DNA of 64,000 nt from Burkholderiales bacterium (GCA_024235795.1 JACKLR010000001.1:1488001-1552000); one strand, 5' to 3'; shown: positions 28,039-38,316, counted from the stretch's first letter. Translations and numbers: made by a program. The notes: generated by a model from the sequence alone, not told the origin.

Positions 28039-28653
28039 GTGACAATCGATACATCTCTCCCCAAAACCGCATCGAATCGCCCTGATTTTGCAGCGATCGC
28101 CAGCTGGGTAAAACCGGACACGAAAATACTCGATCTGGGTTGCGGTGACGGCGCATTACTTAAATATTTACAGCAGGAACGCAATATATTCGGTTACGGC
28201 GTTGAAATTGACGACAATAACGTCCTGAATTGTTTGAAAAACGGCATCAACGTCATTCAGAACGATCTGGAGTCGGGATTATCAAGCTTCGCTTCCGGTT
28301 CCTTTGATTATGTCATCCTGTCTCAAACCCTGCAGGCAATGAAACATACCGAAGCAATCATTCAGGAAATGCTGCGTGTAGGCAGGGAAGGCATCGTATC
28401 GTTTCCCAATTTCGGCTACTGGAAAAACCGCGTTCAGGTCATCAACGGCCATATGCCGGTTTCAGATGCATTGCCGTACCAATGGTACGATACCCCCAAC
28501 ATTCATCTCTGTACCCTCGGTGATTTTGAAGAACTCTGCCATCAATGCAATGCAAAAATCCTGGAACGCCGCGTGATGAACAAAGACCGCCAGATTGAAT
28601 TTCTGCCCAACTTGATGGGCAAGTTAGCGTTTTATCGTTTTGAGCGAAAATAA
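28039..28653 (+). CDS. metW: Methionine biosynthesis protein MetW
   Basis: The 204-residue protein has a class I methyltransferase-like fold: ILDLGCGDGALLKYL binds a SAM-like ligand, and SFDYVILSQTLQAM is motif IV. MetW is the partner required for full activity of the MetX encoded immediately upstream. GTG is the start. The gene ends 7 bp before the stop of a convergent gene. Confidence 0.95.
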   Translation: MTIDTSLPKTASNRPDFAAIASWVKPDTKILDLGCGDGALLKYLQQERNIFGYGVEIDDNNVLNCLKNGINVIQNDLESGLSSFASGSFDYVILSQTLQAMKHTEAIIQEMLRVGREGIVSFPNFGYWKNRVQVINGHMPVSDALPYQWYDTPNIHLCTLGDFEELCHQCNAKILERRVMNKDRQIEFLPNLMGKLAFYRFERK

Positions 28654-28660
28654 TTTTTGC

Positions 28661-29395
28661 CTAATGCCTGTAAATAACCCGAGTCGCTGCATGCGGAAAA
28701 TGTTCATCTCCCATTCGTTTCATGCCAAAACCAAATTGTATTTTGGCCTGTTTGGTCAGTTTGACATGCATCTGCGGCATAACCAGCGTGGTATCCGGAC
28801 GATTGGGACGCGACTCCCAGTTGATCTCCACACCAGCAATTAAATCTTTGGTAAAAGAATAAAACAGGTTACTGTTGATGAGTTTCTCGGTATGACCATG
28901 CGCACTGACATCAGTCAGACGCAAACCCAGCATATTCAATGTGCTCCATTTTTCATTAAATTCATAACCAAACACGTAGAATAGGTTATTTTCGATTTCT
29001 TTGGTATGTTTAATATATTCGCCATAATACTGCCAGCCATGAATAAATTTTCTGGAATGCAGAAAGTCAAAAGTGCCTTGTAATGCGAATTTATAAGCTT
29101 CAACTGCGGTATTTTCCATCGGCAATTCAAGCTCAATGCTATAACCATTTGCAAATGCAAATTCAAATTCCGGGTTCATCTTGACGGCATTGCCTTCAAA
29201 ATCATATTGAACCAGTGTATTAAACTCATAATCGTACCGCGCCGAGCCCAGCGGCAAAGCCAGATCGAAAATCATGGGTTCAGGCAAATCGATAGGCGCA
29301 TTGCGAAATGGATTGATACCAGATGCAAGACACATCGATGGCATCATAAGCATTATCATCAGCAGAAAACAGGCAGTCAGAATTTTATTAAACAT
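28661..29395 (-). CDS. Exported beta-barrel-like protein of unknown function
   Basis: The roughly 244-residue product from ATG 29395 has a Met-rich signal peptide ending MCLASG. The mature part alternates polar and aromatic residues (YGEYIKHTKEIENNLFYVFG, INSNLFYSFTKDLIAGVEIN), a pattern of outer-membrane barrel strands, and ends TRVIYRH. I do not recognise the family. A 10-residue upstream extension lacks a ribosome-binding site. Confidence 0.65.
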   Translation of the reverse strand: MFNKILTACFLLMIMLMMPSMCLASGINPFRNAPIDLPEPMIFDLALPLGSARYDYEFNTLVQYDFEGNAVKMNPEFEFAFANGYSIELELPMENTAVEAYKFALQGTFDFLHSRKFIHGWQYYGEYIKHTKEIENNLFYVFGYEFNEKWSTLNMLGLRLTDVSAHGHTEKLINSNLFYSFTKDLIAGVEINWESRPNRPDTTLVMPQMHVKLTKQAKIQFGFGMKRMGDEHFPHAATRVIYRH

Positions 29396-29499
29396 AATTG
29401 TTCCATTTTTTGGCCGGCACATCATACGATGGAACCATTAGGAACAGCGCCCTGAGTAGGCGAGCAAAAACCACCTTTTTAGCCTAAAGGGTTTAAATT

Positions 29500-30921
29500 T
29501 CAGGGTTGTGTCTTGGAATCGGGATGATTAGCGGATACTGGTTGTTTGTTAACAGATTCTTCAAATCTCGCCTTACCCGCCAGCCTGACAAGTACCAACA
29601 CTGGCACGCCAAGCAATGCCGTGGCGATAAAAAAGCTTTCATAGCCATACGCATCGACAAACTGACCACTGAAACCGGCGACAAACTTCGGCAAAAGCAA
29701 CATGACCGAGCTGAACAGGGCATATTGCGTCGCCGAATACGCGGTATTGGTCAGGCCGGATAGATAGGCGATAAATGCACTGGATGCAATACCGGCAGAA
29801 AGGTTGTCGGCAGAGATGGTAAACACCAGGCCGCTGACATCATGGCCGCGTCCAGCCAGCCACACAAACAACAGATTGGTTGCAGCCGACAGCACGGCAC
29901 CAATAAACAGGGTACGCATGATACCGATTCGTGCAATCAGTATTCCGCCAATTGCAGCGCCCAGGATAGTCATCAACACGCCGTATACTTTCGAAACAGC
30001 GGCCACTTCGTCCTTGGTGTAACCCATATCGACATAAAACGGATTACTCATCACGCCCATCACCACATCGGAAATACGGTAGAGCGCAATCAGTGCGAGG
30101 ATTACCAATGCTTCCTTACCGTGACGCACAATGAAATCCCTGAAAGGCGCAATCAGTGCACCGTACAGCCATACCAGCATGTTTTCCAAGCGGACACTCA
30201 AATGCCATTTGGCAATTATTTGCTGCGCATATTTTTCATTCTCGGACAGCAGTGTACTCAAAGGCACATTCGGTTCACGAATAATCAATGTCGTGATAAT
30301 GCCGACACTCATGCAGCCCGCCATCATCAGATAGGCGAATCGCCAGGGCATATAATCATATGTTGCCGCAGAAGTATCTACCACAGCGGCAATCCACAGA
30401 ACACCCGCTGAAGCCAAAATCATGGCCACCCGGTAACCCGCCTGGTATGTCGCCGCCATTGCGCCTTGCAGCTCCAGCGCAACCGCCTCAATACGATAGG
30501 CATCGAGTGCGATATCCTGTGTTGCCGAAGCAAACGCAACGGCAAGCGCAAAAAACACCATATGCGACAAACTGACAACGGGGTCGGTCATGGCCATACC
30601 AACCAAAGCCAGCGCTATGATAATCTGTGAAAGCAGCAGCCAGGCGCGCCGCCGCCCTAACAGACGAGTCAGGACGGGTAACGGCATGCGATCGACCAAC
30701 GGCGACCATAACCATTTGAAACTATACGCCAACCCGATCCAGCTCAAATGCCCAATAGTTGTGCGGTCAATACCTGCTTCACGCAGCCAGAATGACAACG
30801 TGCCCAGTATGAGCAACAATGGCAGTCCGGCCGAGAAACCCAGTGACAACATCCCCAATACACGCGGATGCGTGTATATACCCAGCGTATTGAACCAACC
30901 TGAAGCCGATTTAAATTTCAT
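29500..30921 (-). CDS. ampG: AmpG-type muropeptide permease (MFS)
   Basis: The 473-residue MFS transporter resembles AmpG, which imports anhydro-muropeptides for peptidoglycan recycling. LGFSAGLPLLLILGTLSFWL at the N-terminus, followed by AGIDRTTIG and YSFKWLWSPLVDR, is characteristic. About twelve to fourteen hydrophobic segments are visible. Its start overlaps the xthA stop by 4 bp, so both are probably co-transcribed leftward. Confidence 0.9.
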   Translation of the reverse strand: MKFKSASGWFNTLGIYTHPRVLGMLSLGFSAGLPLLLILGTLSFWLREAGIDRTTIGHLSWIGLAYSFKWLWSPLVDRMPLPVLTRLLGRRRAWLLLSQIIIALALVGMAMTDPVVSLSHMVFFALAVAFASATQDIALDAYRIEAVALELQGAMAATYQAGYRVAMILASAGVLWIAAVVDTSAATYDYMPWRFAYLMMAGCMSVGIITTLIIREPNVPLSTLLSENEKYAQQIIAKWHLSVRLENMLVWLYGALIAPFRDFIVRHGKEALVILALIALYRISDVVMGVMSNPFYVDMGYTKDEVAAVSKVYGVLMTILGAAIGGILIARIGIMRTLFIGAVLSAATNLLFVWLAGRGHDVSGLVFTISADNLSAGIASSAFIAYLSGLTNTAYSATQYALFSSVMLLLPKFVAGFSGQFVDAYGYESFFIATALLGVPVLVLVRLAGKARFEESVNKQPVSANHPDSKTQP

Positions 30922-31691
30922 CGATGTTCATCGTAGTGAATAATCAATGGCGCATGATCTGAAAAACGGGATTCCTTGTAAATTATTGCATGTGTAGCTT
31001 TGTCTGCAATTTCCGGCGTAGCGATCTGATAATCAATACGCCAGCCGACATTCCTGGCCCATGCCTGCCCGCGGTTTGACCACCAGGTATACTGATCCGG
31101 TTCGGAATTGAGCTGTCGAAAGACATCGATATAGCCGATTTCATCAAAAACACGCGTCAACCACTCGCGTTCTTCGGGCAAAAAACCGGAATTCTTCTGA
31201 TTGGCGCGCCAGTTTTTCAAATCAATTTCCTTATGGGCAATATTCCAGTCACCGCACACAATAATATCGCGGCCACTGGCAATCAATTCCTGCAAAAACG
31301 GGTAAAACCGGTCCAGAAAAAAGAATTTGGATGCCTGTCTGTGATCGCCACTCGAACCAGATGGCAGATAAAGCGATATCACACTCAAATTGCCAAAATC
31401 AGCCTGAAGAAAACGGCCTTCCTGGTCAATTTCATCAATACCAATGCCTTCAACGAGATTGTCCGGCAGTTTACGGCAATAGATTCCCACACCACTATAA
31501 CCTTTTTTCTCGGCACAATGAAAGTAACCGTAATATCCTTCCGGTGCGCGCATTTCATCGCTCAAATCGGGCAATTGCGCTTTGAGTTCCTGTATGCAAA
31601 CGACGTCTGCAGCTTGCTGCGACAGCCATTGAAAAAATCCTTTTCTGGCGGCAGCACGCACGCCATTGACATTCAGCGTTATAATTTGCAT
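30918..31691 (-). CDS. xthA: Exodeoxyribonuclease III (AP endonuclease)
   Basis: The 257-residue enzyme of the ExoIII/APE family repairs abasic sites. Signatures run in order: LNVNGVRAAARKGFFQWL, CIQELKAQ (metal-binding Glu), YSGVGIYCR, CGDWNIAH and SDHAPLIIHY with the catalytic His. Length is typical. It is divergent from pyrE, with about 21 bp between the chosen starts, so the promoters must overlap. Confidence 0.96.
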   Translation of the reverse strand: MQIITLNVNGVRAAARKGFFQWLSQQAADVVCIQELKAQLPDLSDEMRAPEGYYGYFHCAEKKGYSGVGIYCRKLPDNLVEGIGIDEIDQEGRFLQADFGNLSVISLYLPSGSSGDHRQASKFFFLDRFYPFLQELIASGRDIIVCGDWNIAHKEIDLKNWRANQKNSGFLPEEREWLTRVFDEIGYIDVFRQLNSEPDQYTWWSNRGQAWARNVGWRIDYQIATPEIADKATHAIIYKESRFSDHAPLIIHYDEHR

Positions 31692-31712
31692 CTTTTATAA
31701 TTGAATTCAGTT

Positions 31713-32354
31713 ATGTCAGATTTTAGGCAAGCATTTATCGAGTTTGCAATTGACCGCAAGGTGCTATGCTTTGGTGAATTTAAAACCAAAGCCGGACGCA
31801 TGTCGCCTTATTTTTTTAATGCCGGATTGTTCAATGATGGTGATTCATTGCGCCGACTGGGGCAATTTTACGCGAAAGCCATACTCGCTGCTGAAATTCC
31901 GTTTGATATGCTGTTTGGACCGGCTTACAAGGGCATTCCACTCGTCAGTTCGATTGCCATTGCGCTTGCAGAAATGGGTCATAACTATCCCTTCTGCTTT
32001 AACCGCAAGGAAATCAAGGATCATGGTGAAGGCGGCATAGTAGTCGGTTCACCTCTGGCAGGCCGTGTCTTAATCGTCGATGATGTCATCTCGGCCGGCA
32101 CATCAGTGCGCGAATCAGTTGAACTAATCACAACCGCCAATGCAACACCCTGTGGTGTAGTGATAGCACTGGATCGAATGGAAAGAGGCACTGGAACACT
32201 TTCCGCCGTCCAGGAGGTAAATAATACCCATGTCATTTCTGTTATCAGTATCATCAACTTAAATGACTTGATTGATTATCTCCAAACCCGCTCAGAACTG
32301 TCTCATCAACTTCAAGCCGTTGCGAAATATCGGCAGCAATATGGCGTGATTTGA
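31713..32354 (+). CDS. pyrE: Orotate phosphoribosyltransferase
   Basis: The 213-residue enzyme makes OMP from orotate and PRPP. The PRPP loop is VLIVDDVISAGTSV; the catalytic loop includes FNRKEIKDHGEGG. ATG 31713 gives exactly the E. coli length; a TTG at 31701 gives four extra residues. The pyrB-pyrC'-pyrR genes of the same pathway lie at the far end of the window. Confidence 0.96.
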   Translation: MSDFRQAFIEFAIDRKVLCFGEFKTKAGRMSPYFFNAGLFNDGDSLRRLGQFYAKAILAAEIPFDMLFGPAYKGIPLVSSIAIALAEMGHNYPFCFNRKEIKDHGEGGIVVGSPLAGRVLIVDDVISAGTSVRESVELITTANATPCGVVIALDRMERGTGTLSAVQEVNNTHVISVISIINLNDLIDYLQTRSELSHQLQAVAKYRQQYGVI

Positions 32355-32462
32355 TTCTGGCACTCTATCCATGTGATTTTGCCAGATACAGCCGATTAAA
32401 TTCATTCTCCCGCGTGCCGTTCATGCATTACAGTATTTCAATGAAAATGACAGGAGATTTTT

Positions 32463-33062
32463 ATGTGCCGGTTTGTACTGATTGCAACCCTCTTTATTTT
32501 TACACAACCCTCGCTTGCAGCACTGAAAAAATGCGTGGACGATGAAGGCAAGTCTCATTATTACGCCAACGTTATGCCGCCTGAATGCCTGGATAAGACA
32601 ACTGTAGAAATGAATAAAGTCGGGGTTGTCATGCGTACCAATATGGTTCGGAATAAAACAGAAGAAGTCGCTGAATCGATGCAAAAAGAAGCTGATGAAC
32701 ACAAGCAAAACGAAGATAAAAGACGTGACCAGGTCTTGCTCAGTACGTATACCAGCGAAAAAGAAATTAACTGGGCGATGGAACGCAATATTCACCCAAT
32801 TGAGCTCGCCATTGCCGGCATCGAAAAGCGCCTGGAAATTGCAAGAAACCGGCTGCAAATCCTGCAGCGACAAGCTGCTGAAGCGGAAAAAACAGGTACT
32901 CCTGCTTTGGCATCAATTCAGCAGGACATGATTCCGGTTACACGCGATGTTTCTCAACTGGAAAATGAGTTACAAAGAAATCATCGTCGCATCAATGGCC
33001 TGAAAGAAAAATTCGCATCCGACAGAAAGCGCTTTCAGGTACTGAAAGCGCAAAAAATGTAA
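32463..33062 (+). CDS. Exported coiled-coil protein with DUF4124-like N-terminus
   Basis: The 199-residue product has a short signal peptide (VLIATLFIFTQPSLAA). LKKCVDDEGKSHYYANVMPP matches the opening of DUF4124 proteins, with paired cysteines (KKCV, PECL). The rest is a long, highly charged helix that should form a coiled coil. AGGAG precedes the ATG. The function is unknown. Confidence 0.72.
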   Translation: MCRFVLIATLFIFTQPSLAALKKCVDDEGKSHYYANVMPPECLDKTTVEMNKVGVVMRTNMVRNKTEEVAESMQKEADEHKQNEDKRRDQVLLSTYTSEKEINWAMERNIHPIELAIAGIEKRLEIARNRLQILQRQAAEAEKTGTPALASIQQDMIPVTRDVSQLENELQRNHRRINGLKEKFASDRKRFQVLKAQKM

Positions 33063-33109
33063 ATTCAGAAAAATGCTTTCTTTGTACTATATACCCAAGG
33101 CGACACAGG

Positions 33110-34141
33110 CTATTCACAAGAACTAGCAACAGAATCAGGCACCGCCAGGCGCTCCATCAGATAACACAAGCAGTCCTGGTGGATAACCTGTGTATTACGC
33201 GTTAGCATGGACGGCATGACCGGTCGGCTGATTCTGAGCGCATTGCCATCCAAATGAAAATAATGATCGGATATTTCCTGATCCTGTTCATCGGCCGTTC
33301 TCAAGACAAGTTCCTGATGATTCTTTTGCCAGCCTATCAAGGTATTAAACGGCAACTCACGGAAATTCAAGTGATCGATATTATCGATAAGACGCAAATC
33401 CAGATCCTCTTCCTGGAATCCGACTTCTACGCCTGGCGCAATTCGGACAACAGCAACGGTATGAAATAATTCAATATCATTTTTTGCAACCGCATGCATC
33501 GGAATTTCTGCAAGATTCAGGCAGGCCGTCAGGTATTCAAGGGCATGTGCAACACCTTGAGGATTGCCGGGTTGGCCGCATTCCAGCGTAACCGATGGCG
33601 CAAGTTTTGAAAATGCAAGTGACTGTACGCCTTTTGGACGTGTAAAGAAAATAACTGTACGGTCAAATAATGTCGCCAGCTGTAGAAAAGGTGTTTCCAG
33701 CTTATTTACACACGCGTAGTGCGGATTTAAACCCGTATTGTTGTGCACATCAATACTGGCAAACACCCGGTTCTCTGTCATCACATCGAAAACCTGTTTT
33801 GCCATTCTATGCTCTGGCGTTTCAGTTTCAGCGCATCCTGGCCAGATACGATTGAAATCGGGTTGCTTTTCCAGGTGTCTCCGATGAAACCGCGCCGCTT
33901 CGATATTACCTACAAATAGCGATAATGATCTTGGCAGTTCCCTGCTTTGAAATTGATAAAGAATATGACGAATTGCATCCCAGCCGACTGGCTCGTTACC
34001 ATGTAACAAAACAGAAACAAAAATTGGTGGTTTACGTCGGCCAGACAATTGAAATAAAGTTGGTCCATCCAATTTTTTGTATAACTCGTGAGATTGCAAA
34101 TCAAGCAAACCTTCTGGAATATCTTGTCGAATTGCTAACAT
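33110..34141 (-). CDS. Succinylglutamate desuccinylase/aspartoacylase-family zinc hydrolase
   Basis: The roughly 343-residue enzyme has the AstE/AspA zinc site HGNEPVG, a FARFHRRHLEK-like arginine region (AARFHRRHLEKQPDFNR) and IDVHNNTG with the second metal His, then VTLECGQPGN. The family removes acyl groups from amino acids; the substrate is not evident. ATG 34141 is chosen; a TTG at 34156 is possible. It lies downstream of the GCS2-type ligase but a terminator separates them. Confidence 0.85.
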   Translation of the reverse strand: MLAIRQDIPEGLLDLQSHELYKKLDGPTLFQLSGRRKPPIFVSVLLHGNEPVGWDAIRHILYQFQSRELPRSLSLFVGNIEAARFHRRHLEKQPDFNRIWPGCAETETPEHRMAKQVFDVMTENRVFASIDVHNNTGLNPHYACVNKLETPFLQLATLFDRTVIFFTRPKGVQSLAFSKLAPSVTLECGQPGNPQGVAHALEYLTACLNLAEIPMHAVAKNDIELFHTVAVVRIAPGVEVGFQEEDLDLRLIDNIDHLNFRELPFNTLIGWQKNHQELVLRTADEQDQEISDHYFHLDGNALRISRPVMPSMLTRNTQVIHQDCLCYLMERLAVPDSVASSCE

Positions 34142-34229
34142 CGATTTTTTACTCAATAGACTATTCTTTTTTACAAACTTTTTAAGTTAACACACCCAAT
34201 TTACAATGATTGATTGTCAGACTCAAAAT

Positions 34230-34248
34230 AAAACCGAGGGCGGTTTTT
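34230..34248. terminator. Hairpin terminator between ligase and aspartoacylase-like genes
   Basis: AAAACCG (34230-34236) pairs with CGGTTTT (34241-34247) across a 4-base loop. Runs of T follow on both strands, so it can work in either direction; leftward it would end the GCS2-type gene transcript. Confidence 0.65.
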
Positions 34249-34295
34249 CGGGGTTAGGCCATTATAAAATGTAATTTATCTTTTTCTCAGCGCAG

Positions 34296-35729
34296 TCAAA
34301 CTGGCCACTCATGGACTGGCGTACCACTTTGCTGCAGCTTTGCATAAGCGGCTGTCAATGCCTGCATATCATAGCCATGATTTGCGGCATAACGTTGCTG
34401 CCAATTGGTTCCTGTTTGCCCACTTTTGATGCGCTGCTCTATAATATCCAGATAATATTGAATATCCTCGTTGCGGACTTCCAGTTGTTCAAGACCAGAA
34501 CGCGCCAATGGAATCAAATGCTGCAGAATGTGTTCTCTTGCATTGATGGATTTATCGCCCAGCCAGTAGAGCTCCGCCGCCAATCCAAGGCGAGCTGCCT
34601 GATAAAAATTATGCCTCGCATGATTAAATGTCAAATCAAATTCAGGCGGCCGTTCTAGTTCAATCAAACTTTTCGCCGCGCCTGTAAACAGAGCTGCATT
34701 CGCCACGATATCAACCACACTGGGTCCAGCCGAAATCACCCGATGCTCTACGCGCAGATGTGGTTCGTCCTGATCATCAAAACCCACCAGAGGACGGTTC
34801 CAACGCCAGATAGTGCCATTATGTAAGCGCAAATGTGCCAATTTGTCGGGCGACTCTTCAAATAAAACCGGAAGAATTACCGGGAAATGTTCCAGATTTT
34901 CCTGAAAACAGTCCATCAGTGAATCTTTGACATATCCTGTTCCAAAGAATACACGTTTCAAATCACCTTCAACATCTATTCTATGTCCGCCAACGGATAC
35001 CGCCTGTTCAAACAGCGGAATTCGGGTTTCTTCCCAGAGATGCTTGCCGAACAAAAATGGTGCATTGCCAGTTGCCGCAACCATAGAACCTGACAAAATA
35101 ATCGCTGCATTATAGTATCTTGTAGCCAAACTCAGCGGAACCTGCAAATGCAATTGAAATGATGTCGCTGCCGCTTCCAGCATGACATCGTCATGTTGTG
35201 TGCGCAAATGTTCGCCACCCTTAATATTAATTTGTAAAGGTCGGCCTTGTCGCAATCGCAGCACCTGTTCATTCAACGCCCGATATCGCGGGGAATTAGA
35301 CATGTTATCAAGCGAGAGATCCGTTTTTTTTACTGTGGGTAAAATACCAATGGCCAGCATATCAGATCCCAGCAACTGTGCTTGTCGGCGGCACAAGTTG
35401 TATATCTGATCCAGGTTTTGTTGCATGTCACTGAAAACATGCCCACCAAGGAATTGTGGCAGACTATTTAATTCGATATTAAAGCTGGCCAGTTCAGGAA
35501 CAACCAACGGATGATTGAGCATTTTCAAGAACTGTTCATTCACAGGCGACGGTTGGTAATTTGCATCCACCAGCCAGGCTTCCAGTTCATAGCCAAACAT
35601 CCTCTGTTCACTGGCAAATCGGCTTTCTGTGAACCACTGGTTTATTATCTTCGTTTCCTTTTGCAACCGTTCATGAAACAGTTTCAGGTCTTCAGGATTA
35701 AAGCAACTTGATGGTATTTCGTGACCCAT
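34296..35729 (-). CDS. GCS2-family carboxylate-amine ligase
   Basis: The 477-residue protein belongs to the glutamate-cysteine ligase 2 / YbdK-type superfamily, ATP-dependent enzymes that join a carboxylate to an amine. The FGYELEAWLVDAN strand carries the metal-binding acid, INIKGGEHL and SFQLHLQVP are substrate-side strands, and SGSMVAATGNAPFLFG is a conserved segment. It is not a classical GshA. The substrate is unknown. The downstream gene is an aspartoacylase-like hydrolase, which could act on a similar amide. Confidence 0.8.
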   Translation of the reverse strand: MGHEIPSSCFNPEDLKLFHERLQKETKIINQWFTESRFASEQRMFGYELEAWLVDANYQPSPVNEQFLKMLNHPLVVPELASFNIELNSLPQFLGGHVFSDMQQNLDQIYNLCRRQAQLLGSDMLAIGILPTVKKTDLSLDNMSNSPRYRALNEQVLRLRQGRPLQINIKGGEHLRTQHDDVMLEAAATSFQLHLQVPLSLATRYYNAAIILSGSMVAATGNAPFLFGKHLWEETRIPLFEQAVSVGGHRIDVEGDLKRVFFGTGYVKDSLMDCFQENLEHFPVILPVLFEESPDKLAHLRLHNGTIWRWNRPLVGFDDQDEPHLRVEHRVISAGPSVVDIVANAALFTGAAKSLIELERPPEFDLTFNHARHNFYQAARLGLAAELYWLGDKSINAREHILQHLIPLARSGLEQLEVRNEDIQYYLDIIEQRIKSGQTGTNWQQRYAANHGYDMQALTAAYAKLQQSGTPVHEWPV

Positions 35730-36006
35730 AACTATAGTTCCCAGGAATTGCTTGCACTATATTGCTAACACGCACTCCGATTCAACACAAACAGGTGATT
35801 CAAAAAATATTGCAACCCGATTTTAACCTGAACTACAGATTTTTTTTTGAAAGACAATTCATTTGACAGGCTGCACGAATGAATGCATGCCACATCATAC
35901 AGCTTATTGCATGGATTTGTCGAAAATCAGAAAATGAATGTCAGCGTTCACATCTGCCTTTTTAGCAGAAATTGCAAGCGTAGTTGAAATTCAATATCGG
36001 TCCGTA

Positions 36007-36792
36007 TTACGCCCCTGTTTTCCTAGCAATATCCCGGGCAATTTCAATAAACCTGCTATATCTGAAACTGTTTTCTACTTCAACCGGAGTGCCGAGAATA
36101 AATTCTGCATGTTTGCGGGCTTCTTGCACTCTACCCAAATCAAGAAGTACTTCTGCATAAAAAGCACGAGTGATAATGTCATCCGGAAATAATGCATGCG
36201 CCTTGTAAAGGTGAAACAAGGCTTTTTCCTTGTTGCCAAAACTGATCGGAAAACCGGGCAACTTATAATACATTCTGCCCAGCGCCTTGTGCGCACCCGC
36301 ATTATCGTATTTTTCATCGAGCGCAATAACACGCAAAAACAACTGCTCCATAGGGCGCGTCATTCTCAACGCATTGATTATACCGCTCTCCTCACTCAGT
36401 TTTCCTATAGCGGCCGCTTTCCAGTAAAGTGCGCCGATCTCGTCTGCATTGATTGCGAGTGCCTTGTCAGCGGTCGAAATACAGCCTTTGTAAAGTTCAA
36501 TTCGTTTGTTTTTTTCTGTCTCAACCTCAGCATTCGCATATTCGAGCCGGGCAAGTTCAGCAATGGCTTCGGGTGAATTTGTGCTTTGGGCCAGCTGCTT
36601 AATCCAGGTGATCGTCGACAAGAGCGCGGGTCTGTCGACGGCATTGCGCTTTACCGCCACATCAATTTTTTGCCTGTATTCATCAGGAAGAAAATTCGCA
36701 CCATCCAGGGCAAATGCCGAATGACTCATGCCAACAAAAGCCAGCATGGAATACTTAAGAATACTAGCTTGCCAGCACAACATCATGAGCAC
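36007..36792 (-). CDS. Exported TPR-like protein
   Basis: The 261-residue product has a hydrophobic N-terminus (SMLAFVGMSHSAFALDG), probably a signal peptide. Helical repeats follow: AIAELARLEYANAEVE, ALYWKAAAIGKLSEESG, AGAHKALGRMYYKLPG and ALFHLYKAHALFPDD, in the TPR pattern. The PGFPISFGNKEKA segment resembles the TRAP-transporter-associated T component (TatT). No TRAP genes are adjacent. Function is likely protein binding in the periplasm. Confidence 0.75.
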   Translation of the reverse strand: MLMMLCWQASILKYSMLAFVGMSHSAFALDGANFLPDEYRQKIDVAVKRNAVDRPALLSTITWIKQLAQSTNSPEAIAELARLEYANAEVETEKNKRIELYKGCISTADKALAINADEIGALYWKAAAIGKLSEESGIINALRMTRPMEQLFLRVIALDEKYDNAGAHKALGRMYYKLPGFPISFGNKEKALFHLYKAHALFPDDIITRAFYAEVLLDLGRVQEARKHAEFILGTPVEVENSFRYSRFIEIARDIARKTGA

Positions 36793-37575
36793 CTTTGCAA
36801 AAATGATTTAATATTGAATAAAGGGTCCATATTTTGTTGGACCAGCATTCCAACTACATTTCTTACGTTAATCTATTTTTAACAGATTATTTGACTAAAC
36901 CTTCTTACCGTCAAGCTAAAAAACGCAAACTTTTTACAGCTATTTCCTGTCATAGCCACACCAACAAAAGACTCTAACAAACCATCTATTTATCAGTTAG
37001 ACCAATCTATCCGAACACCATATTGACATCACTTGTTGCAACTGAGCCACTAGGATTCTGTTAGTCCAATCCGACATCTACAATTTTCAAAACCAACATT
37101 AATATGTGATAAATTTACATGCAGAAATCAAGGTTATAAATGTGAAGTTAGAAAAGAGCACATAATATGAAAATAGTTATTTTTGCAAATTGCATGTATT
37201 TTTCAAAGTTGGCTTCACGTGTACAATCGCCACGCACTAAGCTGCCGAAGGCGCTGTTGAAAGATACCAGGGCATTCCATCCTACTCAGAAAAACGAAAC
37301 CATGACAAAAATCAGTCACAGTACACCCAAACAAAGCACCCTGATCTGGTGCACATCGGCTACTGAATTTCAGTCATCGCGTTATCAGACATTAGTAACA
37401 CGGTAAAAATGAGCCGGCTCTATTGCCACAACCGTTATGAATTTTTCTGCCGCGCCACCTCGAACATCATCAGCACAGGTGTTCCGATTCGCGTAAATCC
37501 TGACATGAACACATTAGATCATTTGTATTTAATCAATAACCAGAACTTTTCCGCCTCAATTCTGTTCCAAAGCTA
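36793..37575. other. AT-rich intergenic region without a convincing gene
   Basis: I see no gene in these 783 bases. A 79-codon frame (37167-37406) has no ribosome-binding site and no family features. The region is the divergent upstream area of the TPR-like gene and the DUF3750 gene. Confidence 0.5.
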
Positions 37576-38316
37576 ATGCAACTTCTCTTCTCCCAACGGT
37601 TTCTTCTTACTTTAATTTTACTTGGCTTCGCGTTCATTATTGTTTTTCCATCCAGTTCAGATGGAAACTGGCGCACGGCCAGCCGCGCATCTATTGGAAT
37701 AGCGCCAGACCCGGCAATAACACCGGAAGCAATCGTGCAGGTCTATGGTGCGCGCGCTTACAGCTGGCGCGGTTATTTTGGAATACATACCTGGATCGCT
37801 GTCAAACCATCCCATGCCCAGTCCTATACTATTTACGAAGTGCTTGGCTGGCGCCAACGCCGGCAGTCACCCGTTCTGGCAATTTATGACCAGGTGCCGG
37901 ACCGGCGCTGGTTTGGTAACATACCCGAACTTCTCGCCGATAAACGCGGCGAAGGAGTCGATGAATTGATTGAACGCATTGATCAGGCGGTTGAGCGTTA
38001 TCCCTATACCAGAAAATACACCCTTTGGCCCGGACCAAACTCCAATACATTTACGGCATGGATATCACGCTCTGTTCCTGAATTGGAATTAAGTCTGCCG
38101 GCTACAGCCATTGGAAAAGACTATCTAGGCTACCGTTTGATTGCCACCGCTCCAAGCGGCAGCGGCTTCCAGTTCTCGTTTTTCGGATTACTGGGTTTTG
38201 TGGTCAGCAACGTAGAAGGATTTGAATTCAATTTTCTGGGGCTGACATTCGGCATCAACCCTGATCCATTGGCCGTGAAGCTGCCCATTATTGGAGACAT
38301 TCAATTGGTTTCTTAG
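37576..38316 (+). CDS. DUF3750-family protein
   Basis: The 246-residue product has an N-terminal membrane segment or signal (LTLILLGFAFIIVFP). The body carries the family hallmarks: YGARAYSWRGYFGIHTWIAV and DYLGYRLIATAPSG. The family is common in proteobacteria with no assigned biochemical role. It is separate from its neighbours. Confidence 0.85.
   Translation: MQLLFSQRFLLTLILLGFAFIIVFPSSSDGNWRTASRASIGIAPDPAITPEAIVQVYGARAYSWRGYFGIHTWIAVKPSHAQSYTIYEVLGWRQRRQSPVLAIYDQVPDRRWFGNIPELLADKRGEGVDELIERIDQAVERYPYTRKYTLWPGPNSNTFTAWISRSVPELELSLPATAIGKDYLGYRLIATAPSGSGFQFSFFGLLGFVVSNVEGFEFNFLGLTFGINPDPLAVKLPIIGDIQLVS

Noticed and set aside
29842..30411. 189-codon frame antisense to ampG
   Set aside because: Low-complexity His/Gln-rich translation, no ribosome-binding site, and the sense gene is well recognised.
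31233..31700. 155-codon frame antisense to xthA
   Set aside because: Shadow of xthA; no family features.
37167..37406. 79-codon ORF in the gap before the DUF3750 gene
   Set aside because: No ribosome-binding site, no hydrophobic pattern or motif; codon use looks random.
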